The notes under the pieces are model-generated. The model saw nothing but the letters and a program-made list of their open reading frames with translations, searched no databases and was not told where the DNA came from. The position numbers were made by a program, and so were the translations under genes. Shown piece by piece: positions 1 through 6,631 of a DNA stretch of 8,982 bases. The DNA is from Bacteroidota bacterium. Its GTDB lineage: Bacteria > Bacteroidota > Bacteroidia > Chitinophagales > Chitinophagaceae. Position 1 is the first letter of the stretch. Each line of letters starts with the position of its first letter. The stretch lies in assembly GCA_023426425.1 (NCBI GenBank), contig JAFAAT010000171.1:1-8982 (forward strand), read 5' to 3'.

Positions 1-1
1 G

Positions 2-139
2 TTCCAGGTGGCTAAGGTCACCGATTCCTACCAGGAAGATGGGCAACCAACCAATCCTGCCGACACCGAAAAACGGGCTGACAGGTTCCTGAAAGAATTG
101 ATCTGGTGCATGAAGGCTTGTGAGAAAATGGATGCGTAG
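2..139 (+). CDS. C-terminal tail of a probable NAD(P)H-dependent FMN reductase-like oxidoreductase (5' truncated)
   Basis: An open frame enters from the window edge and ends at TAG 137-139, giving 45 residues. The tail contains a DEDG-like turn (YQEDGQPTNP) followed by an amphipathic helix (RADRFLKELIWCMKA). This pattern resembles the C-terminus of NADPH-dependent FMN reductase/flavodoxin-fold proteins, which often end in a '.DG.PT....R...FLDEL.W' segment. The match rests on memory of the family pattern and not on a search. The catalytic and flavin-binding parts lie outside the window. The gene points the same way as the metal-efflux unit but is separated from it by 335 bp of repeats, so it is probably not part of that operon. 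Confidence 0.55.
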   Translation, partial: FQVAKVTDSYQEDGQPTNPADTEKRADRFLKELIWCMKACEKMDA

Positions 140-185
140 ACGTGTAGTCGTAGGCGTAGAATTGTGTGGTCGGAACAGGCATCGT

Positions 186-231
186 AACAGTTTTGCATAA
201 TAATTATTTTACATAACGGAAAACTGTTTTT
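186..231 (+). terminator. Possible AT-rich terminator-like inverted repeat after the oxidoreductase gene
   Basis: AACAGTTTT (186-194) and AAAACTGTT (220-228) are a perfect 9-bp inverted repeat. The right arm runs into a T-tract (227-231). The 25-nt loop contains a second palindrome, AATAATTATT (199-208). The position 47 nt after the upstream stop and the T-run fit an intrinsic terminator. The stem is only 2/9 G+C and the loop is long, so termination strength is doubtful. The arms would also work on the opposite strand. Confidence 0.3.
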
Positions 232-444
232 CAAGACGCAGAATTTAGACGCACAATCGCGGGTTATTATAAGAAGGATAACCGTGCGTTATTTTGAGAA
301 GGACAACGTGTGTTAATTTGAGACGCACAATCGTGCGTCAATTTTGAGAAGGATAATCGTTCTTTATTTTGAGACGCACAATCGTGCGTCTCTACGATCG
401 AAACGTGTGTAAATTTGAGACCCACAATCGTGCGTCTCTACGAT
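232..444. repeat. Tandem tract of degenerate ~25-nt repeats with palindromic members
   Basis: About seven units start near 242, 266, 291, 315, 340, 366 and 411, each opening with an A/T-rich 'aattttgag' segment. Two flavours occur. Type A reads GAGACGCACAATCGTGCGT and forms a hairpin (GACGCAC 322-328 with GTGCGTC 333-339; GAGACGCAC 371-379 with GTGCGTCTC 384-392; one mismatch at 417-425 with 430-438). Type B reads GAGAAGGATAATCGTGCGT and keeps the right half, but its left half no longer pairs. The last two A copies are followed by TCTACGAT. Palindromes of the GAGACGCAC type are, to my recollection, dispersed in many Bacteroidota genomes as REP-like elements. The tract fills the space between the oxidoreductase gene and the metal-efflux unit, so promoter elements for the latter must lie in or next to it. 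Confidence 0.75.
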
Positions 445-474
445 ATTCATTCTTCTTGCTATTTTTACATCCCC

Positions 475-789
475 ATGCGCTTCACCGCCTTCATACTGGC
501 CATGCTGGTCCTGATCATGAACTGCCTGCCCTGTGCAGACCAGCAGGAACTGATTCTGGCGGAGAAACACGCGCATACCGCACCCGCACCTCATGACCAC
601 CAGGAGCACACAGACCTCTGCTCTCCATTTTGCCATTGTGCCTGCTGCGCCACCTTCCTGGTCGTCCATCAACCGCTGATACTCTCAGAAAAACAGGAAA
701 CCCTGCTGCGCCCACCCTACTCCACCTATCTGTCTCAAAAGATAGCTGAAGTAAGCCTTCCCATCTGGCAGCCTCCCCAGTTAGTATAG
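475..789 (+). CDS. DUF6660-type Cys/His-rich small protein of a metal-efflux operon
   Basis: This 104-residue protein has a hydrophobic N-terminus (about residues 3-18, FTAFILAMLVLIMNC) that could act as a signal peptide or membrane anchor. A His/Asp-rich stretch follows (His32, 34, 40, 42, 45). The hallmark LCSPFCHCACC cluster covers residues 48-58 (Cys49, 53, 55, 57, 58; His54), and the C-terminus ends with the conserved-looking SLPIWQPPQL. This layout is what I recognise as the DUF6660 family, found immediately upstream of CusA/CzcA pumps in Bacteroidota. A periplasmic metal-binding or delivery role is inferred; I know of no defined function. ATG 475 was chosen because it starts directly before the hydrophobic segment. 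The frame is open further upstream (TTG at 415), but that part is repeat sequence. No Shine-Dalgarno is visible. The stop lies in the left arm of an inverted repeat that closes just before czcA. Confidence 0.85.
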   Translation: MRFTAFILAMLVLIMNCLPCADQQELILAEKHAHTAPAPHDHQEHTDLCSPFCHCACCATFLVVHQPLILSEKQETLLRPPYSTYLSQKIAEVSLPIWQPPQLV

Positions 790-858
790 GTTCTGGTCAT
801 TTCATTATCAACTTAGTCACCTACCTGTGACTAATGCCGCGTATATTCAACCTATACT
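783..858 (+). promoter_or_regulatory. Two nested perfect inverted repeats in the DUF6660-czcA gap
   Basis: The outer arms are AGTATAGGTT (783-792) and AACCTATACT (849-858), a perfect 10-bp inverted repeat. Inside lies TTAGTCAC (813-820) with GTGACTAA (827-834), a perfect 8-bp hairpin with a 6-nt loop. The left outer arm contains the DUF6660 stop codon (TAG 787-789), and the right outer arm ends 3 nt before the czcA ATG (862). In RNA this would close a structure right against the czcA initiation site. A ribosome terminating on DUF6660 would open the outer stem. No T-run follows, so a simple terminator is unlikely. Possible roles are translational coupling, attenuation, mRNA processing or a DNA operator. 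The geometry is seen directly; the function is inferred. Confidence 0.55.
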
Positions 859-861
859 TTC

Positions 862-3800
862 ATGCTGAATAGGATCATCTATTTTTCTATAAAGAATAAA
901 CTCATCGTGGGCCTGCTCACGCTGGTGCTGGTTGCCTGGGGACTATACTCGCTCTCCAGGCTACCTGTTGATGCCGTACCTGATATCACCAACAACCAGG
1001 TGCAGATCATCACCACTGCCCCCACTCTCGCCACCCAGGAGGTAGAACAGTTTATCACCTACCCCATTGAACAAAGCATCGCCAACCTGCCCGACCTGGT
1101 GGAGATACGCTCCATCTCGCGCTTCGGACTTTCTGTAATTACGGTCGTTTTTGAGGAAGATGTAGATATCTATTTCGCCCGGCAGCTGCTTCATGAAAAA
1201 CTTCAGGAAGCAGAGGAGGAAATTCCGCAAGGACTTGGGAAGCCTGAACTGGCTCCGGTGTCCACCGGTCTGGGTGAAATCTACCAGTATATCATTCACC
1301 CAAAAAAAGGAGCAGAGCATAAATACACCGGCATGGACCTGCGCACCATGCAGGACTGGATCGTAGCCCGGCAGCTATATGGCACACCCGGTGTCGCTGA
1401 GGTTAATTCCTTCGGGGGCTATGTGAAGCAGTATGAAGTGGCCATCGATCCCAACCGGCTGAAGTCGATGAATGTCACCATCGCTGAGATCATAGAAGCG
1501 CTGGAAAACAACAATGCAAACACCGGTGGTGCCTACATAGATAAAAAGCCCAACGCATGGTTCATCCGCGGCATCGGCTTAATCACCTCTCTCGAAGACA
1601 TCGGCAACGTAGTCATCAAAACTGTAGATGGCATTCCTCTGCTGGTGAAGCATGTGGCCACTCCACGTTTCGGCCATGCCATCCGCTACGGAGCTATGAC
1701 CCGCAATGGTGAGGAAGAAGTGGTAGGCGGCATCGTGATGATGCTCAAAGGCTACAACAGCGCCGAAGTTGTAGACAATGTAAAGACCCGGATGGAAACC
1801 ATCCGGAAGTCGCTTCCGGCAGATATTGAGATAGCGCCTTATCTCGACCGTACCAACCTGGTAGACCGTGCTATTCGTACTGTAGAAACCAACCTGATTG
1901 AAGGGGCACTCATCGTCATTTTCGTACTCGTTCTTTTCCTGGGCAACCTGCGTGCCGGTCTGATCGTCGCCTCTGCTATCCCGCTCTCCCTACTGTTTGC
2001 CTTCGGAATGATGCATGTGTTTGGTGTAAGTGCCAACCTGATGTCGCTGGGGGCTATAGATTTTGGTTTGGTAGTAGACGGCGCAGTCATCATAGTGGAA
2101 GCCACCATGCATCACCTGGGCCTGGGCAAAGCCCGCCGCCTAAGCCAGCAGCAAATGGACCAGGAGGTCTACCAGTCTGCCTCGAAGATCCGTAAGAGTG
2201 CAGCCTTCGGAGAGATCATCATCCTCATTGTTTACATTCCTATTCTCACATTGGTGGGCATTGAAGGAAAAATGTTCCGCCCCATGGCCCAGACAGTAGG
2301 TTTTGCTATCCTGGGCGCACTCATTCTTTCGCTGACCTACATTCCCATGATGTGTGCGCTGCTGCTGCCTAAGACTACTGGTCACAAGCGGAACTTCTCA
2401 GATCGTATGATGGACTACCTGCACCGCAAGTATGAGCCTGTACTGCTGAAGGCGATACGTGTAAAATACTGGGTGGTAGGAATTGCAGTAGGATTGCTGG
2501 CCATCGCCTTGCTAAGTTTCTCCAGGATGGGAGGAGAATTTTTGCCACAACTCGAAGAGGGTGATTTTGCCTTTCACTGCATTCTCCCACAAGGCACCTC
2601 ACTCAGTCAGAGTATGGAAACTGCCATGCAGGCCGAACGCATCATCATGTCCTTCCCTGAGGTGAAAGAGGTGATTGGCAAATCCGGAAGCGCAGAAATA
2701 CCCACTGACCCGATGCCACCGGAAGGCACAGACCTGATGATTGTGCTGAAGGATAAAAAAGAATGGACTACCACCAGCGACTACAACGATCTGGCCCAGC
2801 GGATGCTGGATACGCTGGAAACCATACCGGGCGTATTCTTTGAGGCCAACCAGCCCATCCAGATGCGATTCAATGAGCTGATGACCGGAGTGCGGCAGGA
2901 TGTGGCAGTGAAGATCTTTGGTGAGGATATGGAAACCCTTGCGAAGCTCGCCACAGAGGTAGCGAAGGTTATCCGGGCTACTCCAGGAACCTCAGACCCG
3001 CAGGTGGAGCGAACAGCCGGACTTCCCCAGATCACTATCGAATACAACCGTGCACAGCTAGCGGCTTATGGACTGGACATCGGCACCATCAACCGGATTG
3101 TGTCTGCTGCATTTGCAGGCACTGCTACAGGCGTGGTCTTCGAAAATGAAAGAAAATTTGACCTGGTAGTCCGGTTGGATTCCCTGCACCGCACTTCATT
3201 GAGTGATGTATCCAACCTGTTTGTGCCCACTGCAAACGGCAACCAGATTCCTCTACACCAGGTAGCTAAAGTCTCCTTCAAGGAAGGTCCTGCCCAGATC
3301 AGCAGGGAAGATGCCAAACGCCGGGTAGTGATTGGATTCAATGTAGAAGGTCGTGATGTGCAATCCGTAGTGCGTGACATACAGAAAGAGCTTGTAGACT
3401 TTCCGCTTCCCCAGGGATATTATTTCACCTATGGTGGTACATTCGAAAACCTGCAGCAGGCCACCAACCGCCTGCTGGTAGCCGTGCCGGTAGCACTGCT
3501 ACTCATCTTCACGCTGTTGTATTTTACCTTCGGCTCCATCAAACAGGCATTGCTCATCTTCACTGCCATTCCCATGTCTGCTATCGGCGGAGTGTTTGCG
3601 CTGCTACTTCGCGGCATGCCCTTTTCCATTTCCGCAGGTGTGGGATTCATTGCCCTATTCGGTGTGGCAGTGCTCAACGGCATCGTGCTGATAGCCACCT
3701 TCAACCAGCTGGCCAAAGAAGGTATGGAAGATGTGGTGGCAAGGGTAAGGGAAGGTACAAAAATCAGGTTGCGGCCTGTACTGATGACTGCCACGGTAGC

Positions 3801-5175
3801 CTCACTGGGCTTCCTGCCGATGGCACTTTCCAATGGTGCGGGCGCAGAAGTACAAAAGCCCCTGGCCACCGTTGTGATTGGTGGATTGATCACCGCTACT
3901 GCACTCACGCTGATCGTGCTTCCGCTCCTCTATATGATGAGTTCAGGCTCCTGGAGAAGACCCGTTAAGTCAGCCGTGGTCCTGGCAGGTTTGCTGTTCT
4001 CATCTGCTTTGAGCTCTAACGCACAAACCACTGAAGGCAACAGGCTCAGTTTGGAACAGGCTTTTGAGCGTGCACTACTCAGCAACCTGCAACTAAAAAC
4101 TGCCGACCTGGCCCTGGAGCGATCACGCTCACTCAGTGGCAGCTGGTTTGATCTGCCCAGGACCGGCATCTTTACTGAGAATGAGGACCAGCGTCCTTCA
4201 GACTGGGAAGGCATACTCAAGATTGGTATATCACAAAGCCTGGAGTGGCCGGGCATCTATACAGCCAGGAAACAACTACTGAGGCAGCAGGTCAGCAGCA
4301 TGGAACAAAGCAGGCGGCTCAGAGCATTGGAGCTTCGCCGCAACCTGGAAACAGCCTATTACACCCTTTGGTATCAGCAGGACAGGATACTCCTTTGGCA
4401 GCAACTGGACAGCTTCTATCGGGAATCCGCAAGAATTGCTACCCTTCGTGCCAAACTAGGTGAAAGTGCAGGCCTGGATAGTCTGGCCGCAAAAGCAAAA
4501 AGCATGGAAGTGCAAATGCAGCTGTTGATCATGCGTACCGACCTGCTGATGCAGCAGACCGTGCTCTACACCATCCTGAATACCGACACTTTGTTTCTGC
4601 CACACGGCAGCAAACTTGGAAGGCTCAGTTTGAAGTTTCCCACAGCAGAATTAGCTGATCATCCATCCCTGCGTTTACGCCGGCAACAGGTTGCGCTTGC
4701 GGAAACTGAGATCCGGCTTGCCCGGCTTACCCGGATGCCTGATTTCTCCGGTCGCTTTTTCAGTCAGAGGCTGTACGGAAAGGAGAATCCATTCTCCGGC
4801 TTTTCCGTAACTATGGGTGTGCCCCTCTTTGGTCTGGGTGCGCAGCAACAAAAGATCCGCGCAGCAAAGTTTGAGCGCGACTACCAGCAGACGATTTACC
4901 AGCAGGAACGAAGACTTCTCACTGCCACTTATCAGCGAGCCAGGCAGGAACTGCAAAAGCTGGAGACTACGCTGAACTGGTATGAATCGCAGGGACTTTC
5001 CACTGCTTCACAAATTCTCAGTGCAGCCACGCTTGCCTACCGTGGCGGTGAGATCAGCTTTGCTGAGCTCTCCCAGTACCTCAACCAGGCTATAGACATT
5101 CAGCGCAACCACCTGGAAACCCTGCACCAATATAACCTAGCCGCTATTGAACTAAACTACTATCTTAATCGCTAA
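862..5175 (+). CDS. czcA: CzcA/CusA-family heavy-metal RND efflux pump fused to a C-terminal TolC-like outer-membrane domain
   Basis: This 1437-residue protein couples proton influx to export of metal cations. Residues 1-1030 are a full HME-RND pump. TM1 is about 12-32, TM2-TM6 about 345-510, TM7 about 536-555 and TM8-TM12 about 871-1026, with two large periplasmic porter/docking loops between. TM4 carries the proton-relay signature AIDFGLVVDGAVIIVE (Asp400, Asp406, Glu413), matching the known CzcA triad. GGEFLPQLEEGD (557-568) and YGGTFE (857-862) are also CzcA-like. At the three CusA Cu(I) methionine positions this protein has, by eye alignment, His572, Gly and Glu672, favouring divalent cations. 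After a signal-peptide-like segment (1032-1054), residues 1055-1437 form a TolC-like domain with an SLEWPG motif, long helices and SVTMGVPLFG. Such fusions are known in Bacteroidota. The start MLNRIIYFSIKNKL is typical of the family. The stop lies 3 nt before the adaptor gene. Confidence 0.95.
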   Translation: MLNRIIYFSIKNKLIVGLLTLVLVAWGLYSLSRLPVDAVPDITNNQVQIITTAPTLATQEVEQFITYPIEQSIANLPDLVEIRSISRFGLSVITVVFEEDVDIYFARQLLHEKLQEAEEEIPQGLGKPELAPVSTGLGEIYQYIIHPKKGAEHKYTGMDLRTMQDWIVARQLYGTPGVAEVNSFGGYVKQYEVAIDPNRLKSMNVTIAEIIEALENNNANTGGAYIDKKPNAWFIRGIGLITSLEDIGNVVIKTVDGIPLLVKHVATPRFGHAIRYGAMTRNGEEEVVGGIVMMLKGYNSAEVVDNVKTRMETIRKSLPADIEIAPYLDRTNLVDRAIRTVETNLIEGALIVIFVLVLFLGNLRAGLIVASAIPLSLLFAFGMMHVFGVSANLMSLGAIDFGLVVDGAVIIVEATMHHLGLGKARRLSQQQMDQEVYQSASKIRKSAAFGEIIILIVYIPILTLVGIEGKMFRPMAQTVGFAILGALILSLTYIPMMCALLLPKTTGHKRNFSDRMMDYLHRKYEPVLLKAIRVKYWVVGIAVGLLAIALLSFSRMGGEFLPQLEEGDFAFHCILPQGTSLSQSMETAMQAERIIMSFPEVKEVIGKSGSAEIPTDPMPPEGTDLMIVLKDKKEWTTTSDYNDLAQRMLDTLETIPGVFFEANQPIQMRFNELMTGVRQDVAVKIFGEDMETLAKLATEVAKVIRATPGTSDPQVERTAGLPQITIEYNRAQLAAYGLDIGTINRIVSAAFAGTATGVVFENERKFDLVVRLDSLHRTSLSDVSNLFVPTANGNQIPLHQVAKVSFKEGPAQISREDAKRRVVIGFNVEGRDVQSVVRDIQKELVDFPLPQGYYFTYGGTFENLQQATNRLLVAVPVALLLIFTLLYFTFGSIKQALLIFTAIPMSAIGGVFALLLRGMPFSISAGVGFIALFGVAVLNGIVLIATFNQLAKEGMEDVVARVREGTKIRLRPVLMTATVASLGFLPMALSNGAGAEVQKPLATVVIGGLITATALTLIVLPLLYMMSSGSWRRPVKSAVVLAGLLFSSALSSNAQTTEGNRLSLEQAFERALLSNLQLKTADLALERSRSLSGSWFDLPRTGIFTENEDQRPSDWEGILKIGISQSLEWPGIYTARKQLLRQQVSSMEQSRRLRALELRRNLETAYYTLWYQQDRILLWQQLDSFYRESARIATLRAKLGESAGLDSLAAKAKSMEVQMQLLIMRTDLLMQQTVLYTILNTDTLFLPHGSKLGRLSLKFPTAELADHPSLRLRRQQVALAETEIRLARLTRMPDFSGRFFSQRLYGKENPFSGFSVTMGVPLFGLGAQQQKIRAAKFERDYQQTIYQQERRLLTATYQRARQELQKLETTLNWYESQGLSTASQILSAATLAYRGGEISFAELSQYLNQAIDIQRNHLETLHQYNLAAIELNYYLNR
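3955..4023 (+). other. Internal signal-peptide-like segment joining the RND and TolC parts of CzcA
   Basis: After TM12, residues 1032-1036 are RRPVK, followed by a hydrophobic stretch (AVVLAGLLFSSALSS) and then SNA-Q, which has the shape of a signal peptidase I site (Ala at -1; Ser at -3) between Ala1054 and Gln1055. RND proteins end in the cytoplasm after TM12, so a thirteenth segment with positive residues on the cytoplasmic side would place the TolC part in the periplasm, as its function requires. Whether it is cleaved, freeing the outer-membrane part, or stays as TM13 cannot be told from the sequence. Confidence 0.6.
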
Positions 5176-5178
5176 GCA

Positions 5179-6393
5179 ATGAATCCATCAATCATAATCT
5201 TATGCACTGCACTACTGTTTGCTACAGGCTGCAGGCAGCAGGTCAGCAAGTCTGAGACCACCACAGAGGCAGAAGCACACCACGACGCGCATACAGTGGC
5301 CACACTTACTGCTGCACAAATAAAAGCAGCAGGAATTGCAACAGGACCTATAGAGATGAAGAACCTCAGTACTTCTCTCAGTGTCACAGGCACCCTTGCT
5401 GTGCCCAATCAGAACAAAGCCTTTGTTACCTCTTTAGCCGGCGGAGTCTTGCGTACGCTGGAGGTAAGGCCGGGAGATCATGTAAAGAAAGGTCAGCTGA
5501 TAGGCACTATTGCCAACCAGGAAATTGCGGGCCTGCAGCAGTCATTGCTGGAGACCCAGTCGAGGCTGCAGTATGCCGAGAAAGAGTATAGCCGGCAGCA
5601 GGAATTGGTAGAAGGCAATGCAGCACCCTACAAGAACCTTCAGAAAGTGCAGGTGGAGCTAAATGCATTGCGGTCGCAAACCACTGCGCTCAAGCGCCAG
5701 TTGGCGGCAATGGGTGCAGGTGTCTCGGGCTCCATATCTTCCAGTCTGGCCATCACAGCGCCTATCAGCGGCACCATTTCAGAGATCACAGCACAGATTG
5801 GCTCGGCCATCACACCCAATGCACCGATTGCGGAGATCACCAATAATTCCGAGCTCCACCTGGACTTGTTTGTGTATGAAAAAGACCTGCCAAAGATTGC
5901 TACTGGTCAGCTTATTCATTTCACCCTGACCAACAACCCCGGGCGGGAGTATGACGCCCGTATCTATTCGATAGGTACAGCATTTGTGAATGAGACGAAA
6001 GCAGTGCCCGTGCATGCGCACGTCATTAATGAGAAGCACGGGCTTATCGAAGGCATGAGCGTCACTGCCCTGATTAGTCTGGACGACCGGGTGTACCCTA
6101 CTGTGCCCGATGAAGCCATAGTGCACCATGAAGGCAGGGACTACATCTTTGTAGTAGCAAATGATCATGTACACACCCATGCAGCAGACGACGGCCATGA
6201 ACACCCGGAACAGGCAAAAGCAGCCAATGAGGGCAGCCTGAGTTTCGAGCGGGTGGAAATCATCCGCGGCACTTCCGACGTCGGCTATACAGAGATCCGT
6301 CCGGTCATCAGCCTGATGCCCGACACCCGGGTAGTAACAAAAGGCGCATTCTTCGTAATGGCCACGCTGACGAATGAAGGCCATGAGCATTGA
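5179..6393 (+). CDS. czcB: Periplasmic adaptor (membrane-fusion) lipoprotein of the RND metal efflux system, CzcB/CusB type
   Basis: This 404-residue protein has a short hydrophobic signal ending in a lipobox (LLFATGC, Cys18), so it is predicted to be a lipoprotein. A His-rich linker (HHDAH, about 34-38) comes next. The first lipoyl half has its conserved VRPGDHVKKGQ around 96-106, the coiled-coil hairpin spans about 114-178, and the second lipoyl half follows (ITAPISGTISEI, about 190-202). The beta-barrel is at about 223-300 and the membrane-proximal domain runs to the end. An insert at 329-343 (DHVHTHAADDGHEHP) and the terminal GHEH tail add histidines that could bind metal. It bridges the inner-membrane pump and the outer-membrane channel. 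Only 3 nt separate it from czcA and no Shine-Dalgarno is visible, which suggests translational coupling. Family assignment is firm; exact metal specificity is not known. Confidence 0.93.
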   Translation: MNPSIIILCTALLFATGCRQQVSKSETTTEAEAHHDAHTVATLTAAQIKAAGIATGPIEMKNLSTSLSVTGTLAVPNQNKAFVTSLAGGVLRTLEVRPGDHVKKGQLIGTIANQEIAGLQQSLLETQSRLQYAEKEYSRQQELVEGNAAPYKNLQKVQVELNALRSQTTALKRQLAAMGAGVSGSISSSLAITAPISGTISEITAQIGSAITPNAPIAEITNNSELHLDLFVYEKDLPKIATGQLIHFTLTNNPGREYDARIYSIGTAFVNETKAVPVHAHVINEKHGLIEGMSVTALISLDDRVYPTVPDEAIVHHEGRDYIFVVANDHVHTHAADDGHEHPEQAKAANEGSLSFERVEIIRGTSDVGYTEIRPVISLMPDTRVVTKGAFFVMATLTNEGHEH

Positions 6394-6397
6394 TGAC

Positions 6398-6512
6398 CGA
6401 CCCTGAAGGGGTCGAATGTTTATAGACGTTTCCCGTCAATGCTGATCGACCCCGAAGGCGTCGAATGTTTATATCTATTGATGCATAACACTGGTCGACC
6501 CCGAAGGGGTCG
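6398..6512. repeat. Three GAA-loop hairpin repeats with exact 49-nt period
   Basis: The 17-nt palindrome CGACCCCGAAGGGGTCG is perfect at 6496-6512. It occurs with small changes at 6398-6414 (one C to T, giving a G-U pair) and 6447-6463 (one mismatch). The starts are exactly 49 nt apart. The first two copies are followed by AATGTTTATA (6415-6424 and 6464-6473); the third has lost this tail. The first copy starts 5 nt after the adaptor gene stop. Very similar 'hairpin plus AATGTTTATAG' units are, as I recall, dispersed in Bacteroidota genomes. Placed at the operon end they may stabilise mRNA 3' ends, act in termination, or be passive REP-like elements. Confidence 0.75.
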
Positions 6513-6542
6513 TAAGTACCGTTCCCCAATTCACCTTTGAAA

Positions 6543-6612
6543 CGCGATCCTGTTTGCCTGCCTGGAAGGGAAAATTTATCTTGTAATGTAATTGGCAAAG
6601 AACAGGATCGTG
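6543..6612. repeat. Long imperfect inverted repeat upstream of the T9SS-type gene
   Basis: CGATCCTGTT (6545-6554) and AACAGGATCG (6601-6610) pair perfectly. The stem extends outward by one G-U and one C-G pair (6543-6544 with 6611-6612). It extends inward by TGCC/GGCA (6555-6558 with 6594-6597) after a 3-nt bulge, for about 16 pairs in all. The loop is about 35 nt. The right arm ends 19 nt before ATG 6632. No T-run follows, so it does not look like a + strand terminator. It could be a 5'-UTR hairpin, an operator, or the remnant of a small mobile repeat; no flanking target duplication is visible. Confidence 0.5.
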
Positions 6613-6631
6613 GCAAAATAGTGGTCATCGA

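Noticed and set aside
410..417. Bacteroidota -7 promoter element TAAATTTG (matches TAnnTTTG) before DUF6660
   Set aside because: It falls inside the repeat units, which are rich in AATTTG, and no -33 TTTG element sits at the right distance. Kept only as a weak possibility.
232..444. CRISPR array
   Set aside because: Units are directly abutting and degenerate, without unique 30-40 nt spacers, and no cas gene is present.
415..474. Longer DUF6660 start at TTG 415
   Set aside because: The added 20 residues are encoded by the palindromic repeat, and the hydrophobic leader begins exactly at ATG 475.
3429..3908. 159-codon minus-strand open frame opposite czcA
   Set aside because: It is antisense to conserved TM8-TM12 coding sequence; its Ala/Ser/Pro/Thr-rich composition is an artefact of the opposite strand.
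3955..5175. Separate tolC gene after czcA joined by a sequencing error
   Set aside because: The frame is continuous with no start codon needed at the junction, the total length matches known Bacteroidota CzcA-TolC fusions as I remember them, and the junction is topologically sensible.
5779..6390. 203-codon minus-strand open frame opposite czcB
   Set aside because: It is a shadow of the adaptor gene, with Cys-rich, irregular composition and no family resemblance. The + strand frame shows clear family motifs.
6398..6512. CRISPR mini-array (17-nt repeat with 32-nt spacers)
   Set aside because: Only three copies, the first two 'spacers' share AATGTTTATA, the repeat is too short, and no cas gene is nearby. 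The hairpin-plus-tail form fits a dispersed REP-like element better.
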